Positions 11,128 through 22,967 are shown, numbered from the stretch's first letter. The stretch is 64,000 bases of DNA from Candolleomyces eurysporus (GCA_027579435.1 JANBPK010000159.1:16504-80503), one strand, 5' to 3'. Notes: a model not told the origin generated them from the sequence alone. Translations and numbers: made by a program.

Positions 11128-11720
11128 AATTGGTTGATCCCGAAATGCCGTACGGAAAACGCTTTTGGCAGGACTATGAGGTACCAACAGCGTCTAGGCC
11201 GAATGTACTCTAGTTCATCTCTTTCATCTTGCCCAGTACCTTCCAAGATAGATATGGAACGACAATTTGGGCTCATTTTCATCATGAACTGTGCGATAAT
11301 ACAATGCTCGGACCTTCCATTAAGCGCTGTCAGATGAAGAGTCGTCCTCCAGCGAGAAAGCAATCATGATCAGGTCAGGCCATCACCACGCCCCGTTCTT
11401 GTCGGGAGTAGCTTCATGATGGAATAAGCTCAAAGCTATACCTTTCGCGATTGATAGAGTCGATGACAAAGAACTAATGATAGTGAAGGCGATTGACGCC
11501 CAAACTCCACAGATGATCAGGTGGCCGAAGGTACTTAGGACCCCTATCTATTCGCAAATATACTACGTTATGAATGTGCATCCGCTGCTAGAGTGGAGGC
11601 GTTTGTGCGCCCGGTAGCATGCGATACACCGTGGCGGTTGCCGATTAGGGGATGTCGATGAGGTTGCACCTAGTGTTTAAGCGCCGATCGAGAGAAGGAT
11701 AGAGGAGTGCATTCTGGGGT
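11128..11720. repeat. Distal upstream flank of 7TM copy 3
   Basis: Matches the upstream flanks of copies 1 and 5, including 'gaggtaccaacagcg' and the far end 'gaggcgtttgtgcgcccggt'. No gene seen between here and G-alpha relic B except short unsupported open frames. Confidence 0.6.
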
Positions 11721-12111
11721 AAGGAGAGCCGTTAAAAATCTGAGCTTAAAGGATTTTATTCCATGCGTTATTCTGCCACTCGCTTTGCGTGGCACTATCA
11801 TAGTCCCCCAATGTATTCCTGGTGCAAGCTTTACATATGACTACATGCCTAACCGAATCATTTCGAACCTCATCGATGTTTATCACGAACATTGGTATCT
11901 GAGGTTAGCTAGGCGCGAAGATGGTTCACCAGTCCGGAGAACCTAGCGGACGTGTCAGTTCAGGATCGTGGATGGATGGAAGATCACTCGATAGTCATGA
12001 GGATGGAGCGGAGAAGGCAGCTGCGAAGACGAAACAACACCCACTGAGGACGCATGCTCCACCTCACCTCATTCCCATATATGAACTTCCACAAAATATA
12101 CTACAGAGCCT

Positions 12112-12180
12112 TTTTGATGCCGGTCTGCTTGTCGAAGTTCCCACTACCATCTCGTTCCTCCGGCGTGATATAGATTACTG
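12112..12180 (-). pseudogene. Remnant of 7TM C-terminal tail next to G-alpha relic B
   Basis: Aligns with the orphan tails at 1,661-1,725 and 31,988-32,045 but has lost its stop codon and frame. It shows that the junction between 7TM 3' end and G-alpha 3' end is shared by copies A, B and D. Confidence 0.45.
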
Positions 12181-12304
12181 TTGTAAGTACCACATATCCC
12201 AACTAAAGTAACAGGGCTCGAAGCCATCAGGTAGGCGGGAGCGGAAGACGAAAAAATATCGACAATGGTAAAGAAAATAGAAACGTGGCACGCACCTTAC
12301 GCAA

Positions 12305-13890
12305 CTTGTTCAGAACGTACGTCCAGAGGAGCCACCTCGAGTTGATCACCGACCCGAAGTGGATGAGCGATTCCGCCATTCAGTTCTGAGAAAAGAAGGG
12401 AACGACAGCTTAGCCAATACACTCAATGGTTCAAGCGAACAGAGATGGGTGAGGATGCGAAAGGGAGCGGAAGGTAGGTGAATAAAATGGCTATAGCTCC
12501 GAAATGCATGGGATGGGACTCCGAGCGAAACCGTAAATGAACAAAAATGGACGAACGAACGAAAACAAAACTGGATGGGAGAAGAGAATGGGAGGGTGGA
12601 AGATGACAAAGCGGCTGATAATACCTCTACTTAGCACAAAAAAGACAGGAAGGCAACAGAGGGGCATCAAAACAGACATCACTCACTCCCAACCACTTCT
12701 ATCGAAAAACTAAACGAAATTCGACACGCTAGTCACCTGGGGTCTCGACTCTCGGAGCAGTGTACCCACTTCTCACGTTTCGACCGTTGACGGCCCACGT
12801 CAAAGATGTGCCCTCCATTTTGAGGGTCGAGTTGGGTGGAATTCGCTGAGGCGGGTTGGAGGGGACGGGTTCATTGGATGATTGCAGATCGTGTTTTGTG
12901 GCAAGTTGAAGACAAGTGTCCAAGTTAGGGGAAGTGCAAAGTCGGAGTGGGATGAGGCTGGGAGAAGTCAAGTGAGGGTTTTGTTAGTTCGAGGACTCGT
13001 CATCTAGGCAGAGGATGTAGTGAAATGAAAAGGAAGACAGGAGTTGACTTTGTTCATTGAAATACGAACGAATAATGGGGGAGGAATCGGGGAGAAAGAA
13101 GAGAAGCATGGAGGAGTGGAGCGAATGAGTAAACAACAAATACCAAATGAAATAGAAATAAAGGATAAACNAAAAACTGACGGTCGCAACCATATGCTGG
13201 AACTCGTCTCCGTAGTCTCCATCAATCATTTTCGCGCTCTCGGTACCTCTGTCTCAGCCAGATAATCCGGACTTCCAATCAGTATGACCTCTCAGAAGGG
13301 CCTAAATATGACAACACTATGTGTTAGTCATCGTCTTGGAGTGAAAAGGAGCGTGCATAAATGATTGGGAGCAGGAGGGAAAGGCAGGGAATAGGCGACT
13401 TGCCGGATAGCTGGAGAGTTGCTGAGTAAAGAAGGGAGGCTTGGTAAGCAGAAGAAGAGCAAGGAAAGAAGGGCGAAATGAAACAGCGTGCAAGATATGA
13501 GGACGAAGGGAAAATGAAAAAGGAGAGGCGAAAGAATGCGAGCAGGATTTTCATGATCATAAAGTGCAGAGAGTGAAAAGAAAAGAAACTGTGGAATGAT
13601 AGAAGCAGCGAGGAAACCGACTCATGGCTCGGAAAAGCAAAAAAGAGATTGCCAGCCACAGAGAGAGAGAGAGAGAGAGAGAAGATAGCAGACGAAGGAA
13701 GAGCAGAAAAACAAAGACAAGTCACCTCACGATCCCGCAGTTCATAAGACAGAAGTCGCTCGAACGATCGTCCATATTTGGGTACGATCGGGCGATTCCA
13801 GAGCTGGTGGATGGCGTCCGTGATTTCTGGAGAAAGGTGTCGCCCTCTGCCTGCTTGATGTCATCGATTATTCTGCTCGGGCTTGTGTGG
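12305..13890 (-). pseudogene. G-protein alpha subunit relic, copy B
   Basis: The best-preserved G-alpha motif in the window is here: IFDVGRQRSKREKWVHCSE (12,738-12,800), matching the G-alpha switch II segment FDVGGQRSERKKWIHCFE except for G to R in DVGGQ. Helical-domain pieces read DDIKQAEG then LSPEITDAIHQLWNRPI and YGRSFERLLSYEL at 13,725-13,885. G-alpha proteins have P(P/E)..AI..LW.DP....Y.RS.EFQL here. Switch I remains as SPDYLAETEVPRARK (13,185-13,275). Near 12,305-12,385 MAESLIHFGSVINSRWLL is followed by VLNKL in place of FLNKID. Internal stops, an ambiguous base at 13,171 and frame breaks make it a pseudogene. Confidence 0.72.
13661..13686. repeat. AG dinucleotide microsatellite
   Basis: About twelve uninterrupted AG units within an intron-like stretch of G-alpha relic B. 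Confidence 0.9.
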
Positions 13891-14269
13891 CGAGAGGCGT
13901 AAACGAGTAAGTGTGAAAGGAAGAGGACGGCGAAATGAGGCATAGTGGGGTGCGCGGAGGACGGGCAGCAGGTGGAAAAGGAGGCAAAAGATGAAGGAAA
14001 ACGCAGCCAATTCAAACGGTTCCTAGCTTCCCTAATCTCCAGTCAAGATCAGCGATGCACGACGCAAGGGAGCACGCGGAGTGATGGTTGCTCTATCTTA
14101 TCACGGCCTGATGGTGAGGTGCGGATGGTTACATTGATATAACACGCGAATATAAGTACAAGAGCAGGCAGATAGAAGTACAGCGACCAAGCCTTGAGCG
14201 CTTGAGCCGGCTGGAGTACATATTCAGCTTCTTCACGGCCAACAAACCAGATTGATATTGATTTGATCT

Positions 14270-15583
14270 CTACCCCGCCTTCTCGACATCTCCACCGTCC
14301 TTCTGCTTCTCCTGCGTTACGTGGATAATGGATGTCTGGATCCGACTGGGTTGACCAATGCTGGAATTCAGTCCTTGTTCAGTATCAGGATCGCGGTTTT
14401 GACCGAACTCATGATTCAACGTCGATTGGAGGAAAGATGATTCAGCAGTTCGGCGGACAAATTGAATGGGGTTAGTCACAACACCGTCATTGACTGAGGG
14501 AAATCTGGTGAAGGAGCGGCCAGTGGTGACGCGGAATATAATCATGTGTGGTGATAGCGTCTTTTGGGAAAGTCAACAAATTAGCAATGACGAGAAGCAC
14601 TCGATCAACCCAACTCACGCAGAATGAGAAGAAAAGGCCATCCACCAAATGACTGCAGACAATGAATCCTGGGGATGGACGATATGGGGGGTCCCAAAAC
14701 TTGGTCATTATCGCTGAGACGATACCGAAGATGGTGAGTGGAGCTGCGGATTCAATGAGAATGGCGATCACTCCGGTATAGAGTCGCGCATCCGCTGATG
14801 GCAAGAGCTTTGCCAGGGTTCGGCGTGCACGAAGAAGGCGGATTGTGATGAAAATTGTGACAATGATGTTGGTTGACACAGTTAGCAGGGTGGAGGCGAT
14901 TGAATATCTAATTTTGGAATTCTGTCGAGTCTCTTCGCCAGTCGACATGAAAAAGAGAACTATGTGTTGCGATTCCGGGAGATTTCATCAGCATAGATTG
15001 CACTTTGAATCGGGCACGACACAGACCTAGAGCGGACAGGGACGTCATCATCGGCAGGATTGCCACCCACCAATATTGCACGCAAACTATATAACAGCGA
15101 TACACCTGTGACAAACAACTAGTGAGCTTTGGTAGACGGCTGGAAAAAATCAGGGTACGGCTCTCACCAGCAGAGCGTCCCCAATCATAATAGTGGACCC
15201 AATGATCACGTCGCTAGCTAAATACCCCCATTCTTCAAAAGACAGGCTCATTAGTTCTTGCCAATGAGCCGGTGAGGTGGATTTGAACAATATTTGGAAG
15301 TAGTGCGCCATGTCGAGCGATGCGGTGAGGGCAAATAAAGTTGTCATCACAAAACTGGCTGCTATGTATCTTTTCCGGCCCTTCCTAAGAGGCTGTGGCG
15401 TCTCCGGGAAAACTGAGAGACCATATAGCGCCATGAACAGATGGATACCTGGAAGTATTGGGATACTGAGCACTGATTTACATAGTTCACATACACAGAA
15501 ATTGACATACCAATCGCCACCATGGAGATGCTATAATTTGCGTAAATGGATCGAGCCGCTACTGTGCGGATATGGTCGCTCAT
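14270..15583 (-). CDS. 7TM receptor-like membrane protein, copy 4 (intact)
   Basis: Five exons on minus: 15583-15511, 15448-15168, 15105-15027, 14959-14619 and 14560-14270; about 354 residues, all phases consistent and no internal stop. Exon 1 is 12 bases shorter than in copies 1-3 (MSDHIRTVAARSIYANYSISM). TM2 onward contains KRYIAASFVMTTLFALTASLDMA; TM3 ends IMIGDALL joined to VYRCYIVCVQYWW. Exon 4 spans YSIASTLLTVSTNIIVTIF to the helix around LYTGVIAILIESAAPL. The tail starts LSPHMIIFRVTTGRSF and ends VEKAG. A good candidate for a working gene. Same family and unknown function as the other copies; it sits just upstream (cassette order) of G-alpha relic B. Confidence 0.85.
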
Positions 15584-15642
15584 TTTTGCTGTCCCGACCC
15601 GAGTCTGGTAAGAGTTGATCTACTACTCATTCTTACTTCAAA

Positions 15643-15654
15643 TTATATATATTC
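15643..15654 (-). promoter_or_regulatory. TATA box, 7TM copy 4
   Basis: 'ttatatatatt' about 60 bases upstream of the copy 4 ATG. Confidence 0.55.
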
Positions 15655-15719
15655 AATTCATCACACTTCTGCTGACACTGATTGTGATCGCTCCGAAATC
15701 AGAGCAGGAGAAACGGCCC

Positions 15720-16330
15720 GTCATCTCATCTGGCTTCGATGTCAGATTCCGAGACAACGCCGTGTAGAAGACGCTTCTTTTAAGCACCATGGGATACTAT
15801 CAGTAGCATCCAGGTCGAAAGTACTCCAGTCCATCTCTGCCAGTTTGCCTCATACCTTCCAAGATAGATATGAAACGACGACTAGGGCTCCTTTTCATCC
15901 TGGGCTGTGCGAGAACGCGATGCCTGGATCTTCCTTCAGGCTCTGTGAGATTGAAAGCTGTCTTCCTGCGAGAACAAATCATGATTGGATGAGGCCATCA
16001 AAGCGCCTAGCTCCTTCTCGGGAGTAGATAAATGACGGAAGGTAATCAAAACTATACCTCTTGCGATTGATAGAGAGTTCATGTCTGGGAACCGATGATA
16101 GTGAAGTTCACTGGAGCTCCCCCTGTGATAAGATTCGTGCAGGGAAGGAACTAGGACCCTTTCTATTTACAAATATACGGCGTTAGGGATCTACATCCAC
16201 CGCTAGGGCAGGGGCCCTCGTGCATCCGGTCGCGTGTGATACACCTTGGTAGTCGATTAGGGTTGTAGGCGAGGTCGCACCCAGTGCGTGATTGCCGATC
16301 AAGGGAAGTATATAGGCGTGAGTTCCGGGG
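15720..16330. repeat. Upstream flank of 7TM copy 4
   Basis: Shares 'gacaacgccgtgtagaagac' and later 'cgcgtgtgatacacc' with flanks of other copies. The stretch 16,330-16,840 holds an ambiguous base at 16,513 and no convincing gene. Confidence 0.55.
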
Positions 16331-16840
16331 TAAGTAGAAGAATGAGCCCAGAGAATAGCGGCGAGGTCAGATGCTCTGGATTCCTTTCTTGTTCCTACTC
16401 TTGAGAACACAAAGTGGTAACTCAGCTATTTCAGCGTTCAAGAGAGACGGTGGTCTGTTCGGCGGAGACGTGGAGGCTCGTTGATGATAATTCTTTGCGA
16501 GAGATAAAACCGNAAAATGTGGAGGCAGAGGAAGAGGAGAGAGAAAATGCGCAGTAGGTGACGATGTGATAAAAATTGAAACGACGACCCATCAATCGGG
16601 TCCGGATCCGAAAGTTCTCGTGATTCTGTCGCAGACTGAGGTGCGCGTTCTAGTGGATAGCTAGAGGCTCTCCATTGAAGGGATGGAGTCTGATTGTCGA
16701 GGCACGTCTATAAAACGCGAAATCCAATATAAATACAAAGAACACGCGAATGGACACACTACGGACTACGACAACAAGCAAGGCTTGAACTGGCTCGAGG
16801 ACATATTCAGCTTCTTCACGACCAACACACCGGATCGATT

Positions 16841-18158
16841 CTACCCGGCCTTCTCAACATCGCCGCCATCGTTCTGCTTCTCCTGTGCGATGTGAATAAT
16901 AGACAGTTGGGTACGGGTGGGCCCTCCAATGCTGATATTCAGCCCTTGTTCGGTGTTCAGGCCAAACTCGCGATTCAACGTCGACTGGAGGAAAGATGAT
17001 TCGGCAGTTTGGTGATTAAATTGAATGGGGTTGGTTAGAACACCGTCTTTAACTGACGGGAATTTGGTGAAGGAGCGGCCAGTGGTGACACGAAATATGA
17101 TCATATGTGGCGACAGTGCCTATTAGTAAAGTCAACATATTAGCAATGATAGGAGCACTCAATGCGATCAACTTACACAGAATGAGTAGAAAAAGCCGTC
17201 AAATATATAGGAACAGACAAGGACTCCTAGGGATTTATGAGTCTCAGAGGCCCATAAGCTGTTGACTATCGCTGTGGCCACGCCGAAGACGGTGAGCGGT
17301 GCAGCAGATTCAATGAGAATGGCGACCACTCCGGTATGGAGTCGCGCATCCGCTGATGGCAAGAGTTTTTCCAGGGTTTGGCGTGCACGAAGAAGGCGGA
17401 ATGTGATCAAACTTGTAACAACAATGCTAGTTGATACAATTAGAAGGGTGGAGGCGGTTCTATACCTCAGATTGCTGAGGTCCGAAGGGTCTATGTAAAT
17501 CGGCATGAAGTAGAAGACTATGTGTTGGGATTCCGCACGATTGGATAAGCATGAGTCGTACTTTGAAATGCACACAAAACAGACCTATTCCGAACAGGGA
17601 CGTGATCATTGGCAGAATAGCCATCCACCAATGTTCCACGCAAATTATATAACACCGATACACCTGTCACAAACGATCCATAAGCCTTGCCAGACGGCTG
17701 TGAGGGATCAAGGTATCGCCCTCACCAGCAAGGCATNCCCCAATTAGAATAATCAACCCATTGCCCGTGGTGCTCACCAAATGCTCCCAGTCTTGTGAAT
17801 AGGTGATAATAAGTTCTCCCCAATGACCTGGTGAGGTGGACTTGAACAGTACTTGGAAGTAGCCCGCCATATCAAGCGACGTGGTGAAGGCGGATAAAGT
17901 TGTTATTCCGAAGCTTACTGCTATGTATCTCTTTCGGCCCTTCCTAAGAGACTCTGGTGTCTCCAGGAAAACCAAGAGACCGTATAGCGCCATGAAAAGG
18001 TGGATTCCTGGAATCGTTGTGAACGTAAGGCATATCACTTCGGGCGATCCATAAAATACAGAAAATGGCCTACCAGTTACCACCATGGACATGGTAAGAT
18101 TTGCGTAGAGGGCTTGAGCCCCCAATGTGAGCCTTTATTCCGGATTATCGTCGCTCAT
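16841..18158 (-). pseudogene. 7TM receptor-like gene copy 5 with early nonsense codon
   Basis: Exons on minus: 18158-18074, 18007-17726, 17663-17585, 17517-17177 and 17119-16841. The eighth codon is TAA: MSDDNPE-stop-RLTLGAQ, where copy 3 has TAC (MSDDSSEYRLTIAAR). An ambiguous base at 17,737 adds one surplus nucleotide to exon 2 (282 instead of 281). Everything else is open and keeps all family motifs, including IHLFMALYGLLVFLETP, VYRCYIICVEHWW and MIIFRVTTGRSF. A downstream ATG in TM1 (LTMSMVV) could start a protein missing about 20 residues, so a functional product cannot be excluded. With only one nonsense and one uncertain base, inactivation, if real, is recent. Confidence 0.78.
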
Positions 18159-18218
18159 TGCTGCTGCCTTACCCCGAGTCTGGTATGGGTTGATCTACGA
18201 CCTCATTCTCAATTCCTT

Positions 18219-18226
18219 ATATATGC
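18219..18226 (-). promoter_or_regulatory. TATA box, 7TM copy 5
   Basis: 'ttatatat' about 61 bases upstream of the copy 5 ATG. Confidence 0.5.
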
Positions 18227-18339
18227 GTAGAAATTCATTGCGTTTCTGCTGACATTAATTGTGATCGCCCTGGAAGCAGAGTAGGAGAAACGTTCCGTAG
18301 CACCTCTTGTGAATTCTTTAGCAGATTCGGAGACAATCA

Positions 18340-18925
18340 AATGATACTCGACGCCCAAATGCCGTACGGAAACGCTTTTGACAGCACTATGAGGTACCAA
18401 CAGCGCCCGGGCCGAAAGTACTCTAGTGCATCTCTTTTATCTTGCTCAACACCTTCCAAGATAAATATGAAATGACGATCTGAGCTTACCTTCTTCATGA
18501 GCTGTGCGATAATGCGACGCCTGGACCTTCCTTCAAGCGCTGTGAGAAGAAAAGTCGTCTTCCAGCCACAAGTAATCACGATCAGGTCAAGCCATCACCA
18601 CGCCCAGCTCGTTCTTCTCGGGAGGAGCCTCATGAAGGAAGAAACTCAAAGCTATACCTTTGCCAATCGATACTAGCAGATTCCATGTTGAGGAACCAAT
18701 GATAGTGAACGCCACTGCTGCCCCGCGTCCAAGCTGCACAGGTCAGGATCCTATCTATTCACAAAAATACTACGTTATGAATTTGCGTCCACCGCTCGAG
18801 CAGAGGCGTTTGTGCGCCCCGTATCACGATACACCATAGCAAACGTCAATCAGGGGCGTCGACGAGGTTGCACCGAGTGTGTGAGCGCCGATCAAGAGAA
18901 GTATGGAGAAGTGCGTTCTGGGGTA
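18340..18925. repeat. Upstream flank of 7TM copy 5
   Basis: Close match to the flanks of copies 1 and 3. Beyond it, 18,925-19,690 has open frames on both strands (the longest on minus, 19,232-19,681) without a recognisable domain. Confidence 0.55.
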
Positions 18926-19689
18926 AGAGAGCCGGTGAAAATATGAGCTCAGAGAACTGTATTCCCTGCGTTATTCTGTCACTCGCTCTGCATAGAGCTA
19001 TCAGAATTCCCCCACAAAGTATTCCTGGTGCAAGCTTTATATATGATTGCATGCCTAGCTGATATATCTCAAAGCCTATACGTGTTGATCACAAGCATTG
19101 GTATTCGAGATAAGGTTAAAGACGGCGCGCGACTAGCGGCCGTGTCAGTGTGGGTCTGCTCACATCCAGCGAAATTGAGTCAGGGTCTAATCCTAGTTTG
19201 TGCTAAAGGTATGGGTGAGACTTATACACTCTCAAGCATCCTTTCCTGATCCTACTATCTCAGTATGTGAGGGTTGGTCCGAGTCGTTGAATACCTTCAA
19301 ATTTAAGTCGGAGTTACAAACTGCGGTGTTCCGTACGCTGAACATTTTCGTTTCTTGCCTCCCCATCTTCTTGTTCCCATCGTGCTTCAACCCTCCACGG
19401 ACGATCAACTGCACAAGCACCAACGGGGCACTCACTCGGTCCTCGAATGTCAGATTTTGTGATGGGCGGGATGGTGTTGGCGAGAATGTGAGATGACAGA
19501 GGGTAGGAAGGTAGGTACTCCAAATTGCGTTTTGTGCTAGGTAGAACGCCATATCTTGGTGGGAACAAGGGAGGGTAGAAGAAGGCGCCACTTTGAGTGG
19601 TTCTTCGGTGGGGAAGGCAGATACCGGGGATGAAATGCATTTTAATTCACCTGTTTGAAAATCGCAATAGACACGCTTCACATTCGTTC

Positions 19690-19790
19690 GTCTCAGCGAT
19701 GAACAGCTCCTAGCTTCCCTATTCTCCAGTAACGATTAGTGGTGCATGACACGTCGCGAGGGAGCGCGGGGCTTGGCGGTGTGGTCACTG
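19690..19790. repeat. Cassette-edge repeat upstream of the GH5 gene
   Basis: 'ctagcttccct' followed by 'ctccagt...gcatgac' matches the block upstream of G-alpha relics A (3,740) and B (14,020). It places a cassette boundary about 170 bases before the GH5 start codon. Confidence 0.55.
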
Positions 19791-19958
19791 CTCTATCGGA
19801 TATATCCCGCTCTTATAGGTCCCTTGACCAGTGAGCACGTTGCTTGGATTTGCTTCCGACACATGCTTCGCTCACCCGGTCGCATGTTTTTCGGTCGCTC
19901 CCCAGACTCTTCAAATGAGCCCCTCTTCTCTTCCCCCGACCCACTCTTGCTCTCTCAG

Positions 19959-21179
19959 ATGCTGCTGGAGGCAATGATGCTCTCCCATCTCATCTTCCTT
20001 CTGCTCATTCACGCTGCCAACGCCATCGTCCTTCGCTCTTCTGGGCGATGGATTCTGGACGCCTCCACCGGACAGCGAGTGAAGCTCCGTTGCGCTAACT
20101 GGGCAGGTCACCAAGAAGCCAGTATTCCAGAAGGCTTACAACACCAACCCGTTGCCAACATTGCCCAATGGCTTTCCACGAATCGGTTCAATTGCGTTCG
20201 GCTCACCTTCTCCATCGACATGGCTCTTAACCCTAACCAACGAGTATCCGATTCTTTCACCGCCGCTGCGTCTGCCGCCGGTGTCAGCACTTCATCCATG
20301 CAAAATCTCTACACCCAAGCAGTATCGAAGAACTCTTGGCTCTCCTCCGCAACGACTCGAGGTACATTCGCTCGGGTAATCCAGGAGTTAGAAGCCCGCA
20401 ACGTGATGGTCATCCTCGATAACCACGTCAGTCGTGCCTCCTGGTGCTGCGGTACAAGTGACGGAAACGGGTGGTGGGCGTCCGCCTCTGGATATAATGC
20501 GGGTAACAGTCGGTTTTTCGACACCAACAACTGGCTCTCCGGCCTCCGGAGCATGGCTTCCTTCGCCCAGTCCCACCCTAACGTCGTCGGCATATCTCTT
20601 CGAAACGAACTTCGTGCGGTGGGAAGCCAGGATGGGAATGGTCACGCGGATTGGTACAACTTCGTCACGCAGGGGGCTAGAGCAGTCAGAGAAGGAAACT
20701 CGAACCTCCTCGTTGTCGTCGGTGGCGTGAGCTACGCTCTCGATCTGAGCTTCATTTACAACAAGATGCTCGATCGAAATGTGTTTGGGGACAAGCTTGT
20801 GTGGGAGTTCCACAACTACCAGTGGAGCGGGATAGGTAATACCTGTGCGAGTCACCAGAAGATGATGGGTGATAGGGCTGGGTACCTCCTCGTTCAGAAC
20901 AAGACGTATACGGGACCCCTGATCTTGAGCGAGTATGGGTGGGCTCAGAATAACCCGACGGCGGCTGAGAACGCTTATGTCTCGTGCCTGGTGCAGTATA
21001 TGGAGAATAACGATGCGGAGTGGGCGTATTGGGCGTTGCAGGGATCATACTATGTTCGAGAAGGGAGGGTCAACTTTGACGAAACATTTGGGCTGCTTAA
21101 TAATGACTGGAGCGGGTGGAGGAATAGTTCATTTCCTCGGACATTGGGAAAGATGTTCGACGTCACACAAGGGCCGTAG
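19959..21179 (+). CDS. Secreted glycoside hydrolase family 5 (cellulase-type)
   Basis: Single-exon gene of 406 residues from the chosen ATG at 19,959. The frame stays open upstream to 19,746, but this ATG begins a clear signal peptide (MLLEAMMLSHLIFLLLIHAANA). The mature part starts IVLRSSGRWILDASTG. GH5 landmarks appear in order: CVRLTFS (substrate-side arginine), VILDNH, GISLRNE (likely acid/base Glu, about residue 217), WEFHNYQW (His/Tyr, about 285-287) and LILSEYGWAQ (likely nucleophile Glu, about 325). GH5 enzymes hydrolyse beta-glycosidic bonds, commonly in cellulose or mannan; the subfamily and substrate cannot be fixed by eye. No carbohydrate-binding module or introns are seen. An alternative start is the Met-Met at 19,974. 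It would act outside the cell and is not obviously linked to the flanking receptor-like genes. Confidence 0.9.
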   Translation: MLLEAMMLSHLIFLLLIHAANAIVLRSSGRWILDASTGQRVKLRCANWAGHQEASIPEGLQHQPVANIAQWLSTNRFNCVRLTFSIDMALNPNQRVSDSFTAAASAAGVSTSSMQNLYTQAVSKNSWLSSATTRGTFARVIQELEARNVMVILDNHVSRASWCCGTSDGNGWWASASGYNAGNSRFFDTNNWLSGLRSMASFAQSHPNVVGISLRNELRAVGSQDGNGHADWYNFVTQGARAVREGNSNLLVVVGGVSYALDLSFIYNKMLDRNVFGDKLVWEFHNYQWSGIGNTCASHQKMMGDRAGYLLVQNKTYTGPLILSEYGWAQNNPTAAENAYVSCLVQYMENNDAEWAYWALQGSYYVREGRVNFDETFGLLNNDWSGWRNSSFPRTLGKMFDVTQGP

Positions 21180-22967
21180 ATAGCAGAAATAGTACCTTCA
21201 TGTATGCTCGATTGCTTCCTTAAAGTGAATCATGTCAGTGTCNAATTTTTTCAGTGGCAGATTCCTCAAGCAGGATGACGGCTGCCAGTAACCAGAACCG
21301 ACGTCTTCGAAGCCCATTGCAGGAGAAAGTAGAGAGAAACAGAGTGATAAGATACTAAGAGAGCAGGGGCGAAGCCGCTGTCGAGCGCCTGGCTCGATGC
21401 TGACAATACTCACATATCAACAGCTTGAACGAATTGGAATCAGTACAATTTCTTCGAGACAGTTAGAAGGACGGGTCAGTTCTGCTTCTCGTCAATCGAT
21501 GCGAGGGTCTGCAGGGATTTTGAGGTAAGTAGAGAGTAATAACACAAGGTCTCAATATGGAGCGCCTGGTTCCCACTCCTATTCTGCTAACTCCGAGCTA
21601 TTGCCCATGACTAGGAATCATAGGAGAGACTCAGACAAAGGTTGACAATGGCGACGCTATTCCTACTCGAACTCGACCGAGAATCATTATCCCGAGTGTC
21701 CCGTTGGTATTTCCAGGTATAACGAAAAGCATTTTGGGTTGCTTCACTGTGCCAAGGGCGTAAAAGCTGTCTCCAACTCTTGAATCCGTTCCCCCTCCTG
21801 TTCTCAAACCACCAATGGATGATCCTATTGGCAGTGCCCAAATCTCTTCTCAGCTGTTAAAGCTTCTTGAAGAGTTTCCGAGTGAGCTCTGTATCGAGGC
21901 GATCGCGTCTCTTGAAACTTGCGATACCCTATCCTATTGTTGAGTACTGTGCGTACTTATCATTTACTCCCTTCATCGTATTCAGCATTTTGAAGACATA
22001 CTGTTTCCTTCGTTCCATGTTCGATCAAAGGAGCATCTGGATCTCCACTCTTTGCTCCCTTTTCCGGCGACCCGAGCAAGGCTGTTTCAATCGTCATATG
22101 TTAAATGCTACGAGATTAAGTTTGATCTCTTGAGGGAGATATTTAAGCGTGACTAGCCAATCACAGTAGCTGATAAGTTTATTAGAGTACAGGGTGATAC
22201 AGCAGCTGTTCAAAATCATGACTTTTGGGGCGATCCCCTCAATGCTTCTGTTGCGTCGGTCAATAGAGTACATCAACGAAGTTGATGGAGGGAGAAATGT
22301 CGAATAGACGGATCCTTATCAGCCAGCTATCTCCTTGGTTGTCGTGGATCCATGATGATCCAATGATCTTCCATCTCACCATAGTTCGTGAAGTGAGCTC
22401 TGATGTTGATGTTCGAGCAAGAATTGAGCCCAAAAGGCTGGTGTGTGCTATCTGTACGGAATCCGACGTCACACCCCGTCTTCAACGGACATTACCTGGG
22501 CAGGTAAGAGTGGCGTCGCCTCCACCGTCCTTTCTTTGCTCAGATTATATCACCTGTCCTGTAGTTTTTCTGTCAACCGTTCCGATATGGGCGGTTGCAC
22601 ATATCTTGGCATCAGTGCCTTCGAATGTGCGCAGGGCTGTGACCTACTAGCCTTTCCGACGTGCTGATGTCGAGTTGGGCGCTCATGATGAGAACATCAA
22701 ATGGGTTGATGGAATTGCACATGCTTCCTTTTTGTGTATACACTGGGCTGTGTTGCGTTATTGCTAGCGAGATACGGTTTGATTGTCGTTGACGCTGCTT
22801 TGGAATCCCCATTTTCACGGTATGATCATCGAAGGAGTCAGAGAAGAATCGCCTTTCTCGTTCCCTTCTTTCATCCCTCAGTTGCGGCTGCTAACCTTCA
22901 GTTCCTACTACCCATACCCGAACGTAGGCGGATAACTCGTGAGCCAGGAGTCCTGCTCCTGGATGCC
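21180..22967. other. Intergenic, no supported gene
   Basis: Contains an ambiguous base at 21,243 and several open frames below 125 residues (for example 21,867-22,133 and 22,282-22,650, plus). None shows a domain or consistent splice structure that I can defend. Confidence 0.4.

Noticed and set aside
19232..19681. 149-codon minus-strand open frame upstream of the GH5 gene
   Set aside because: No recognisable motif and no intron or signal evidence; it overlaps other frames of similar quality.
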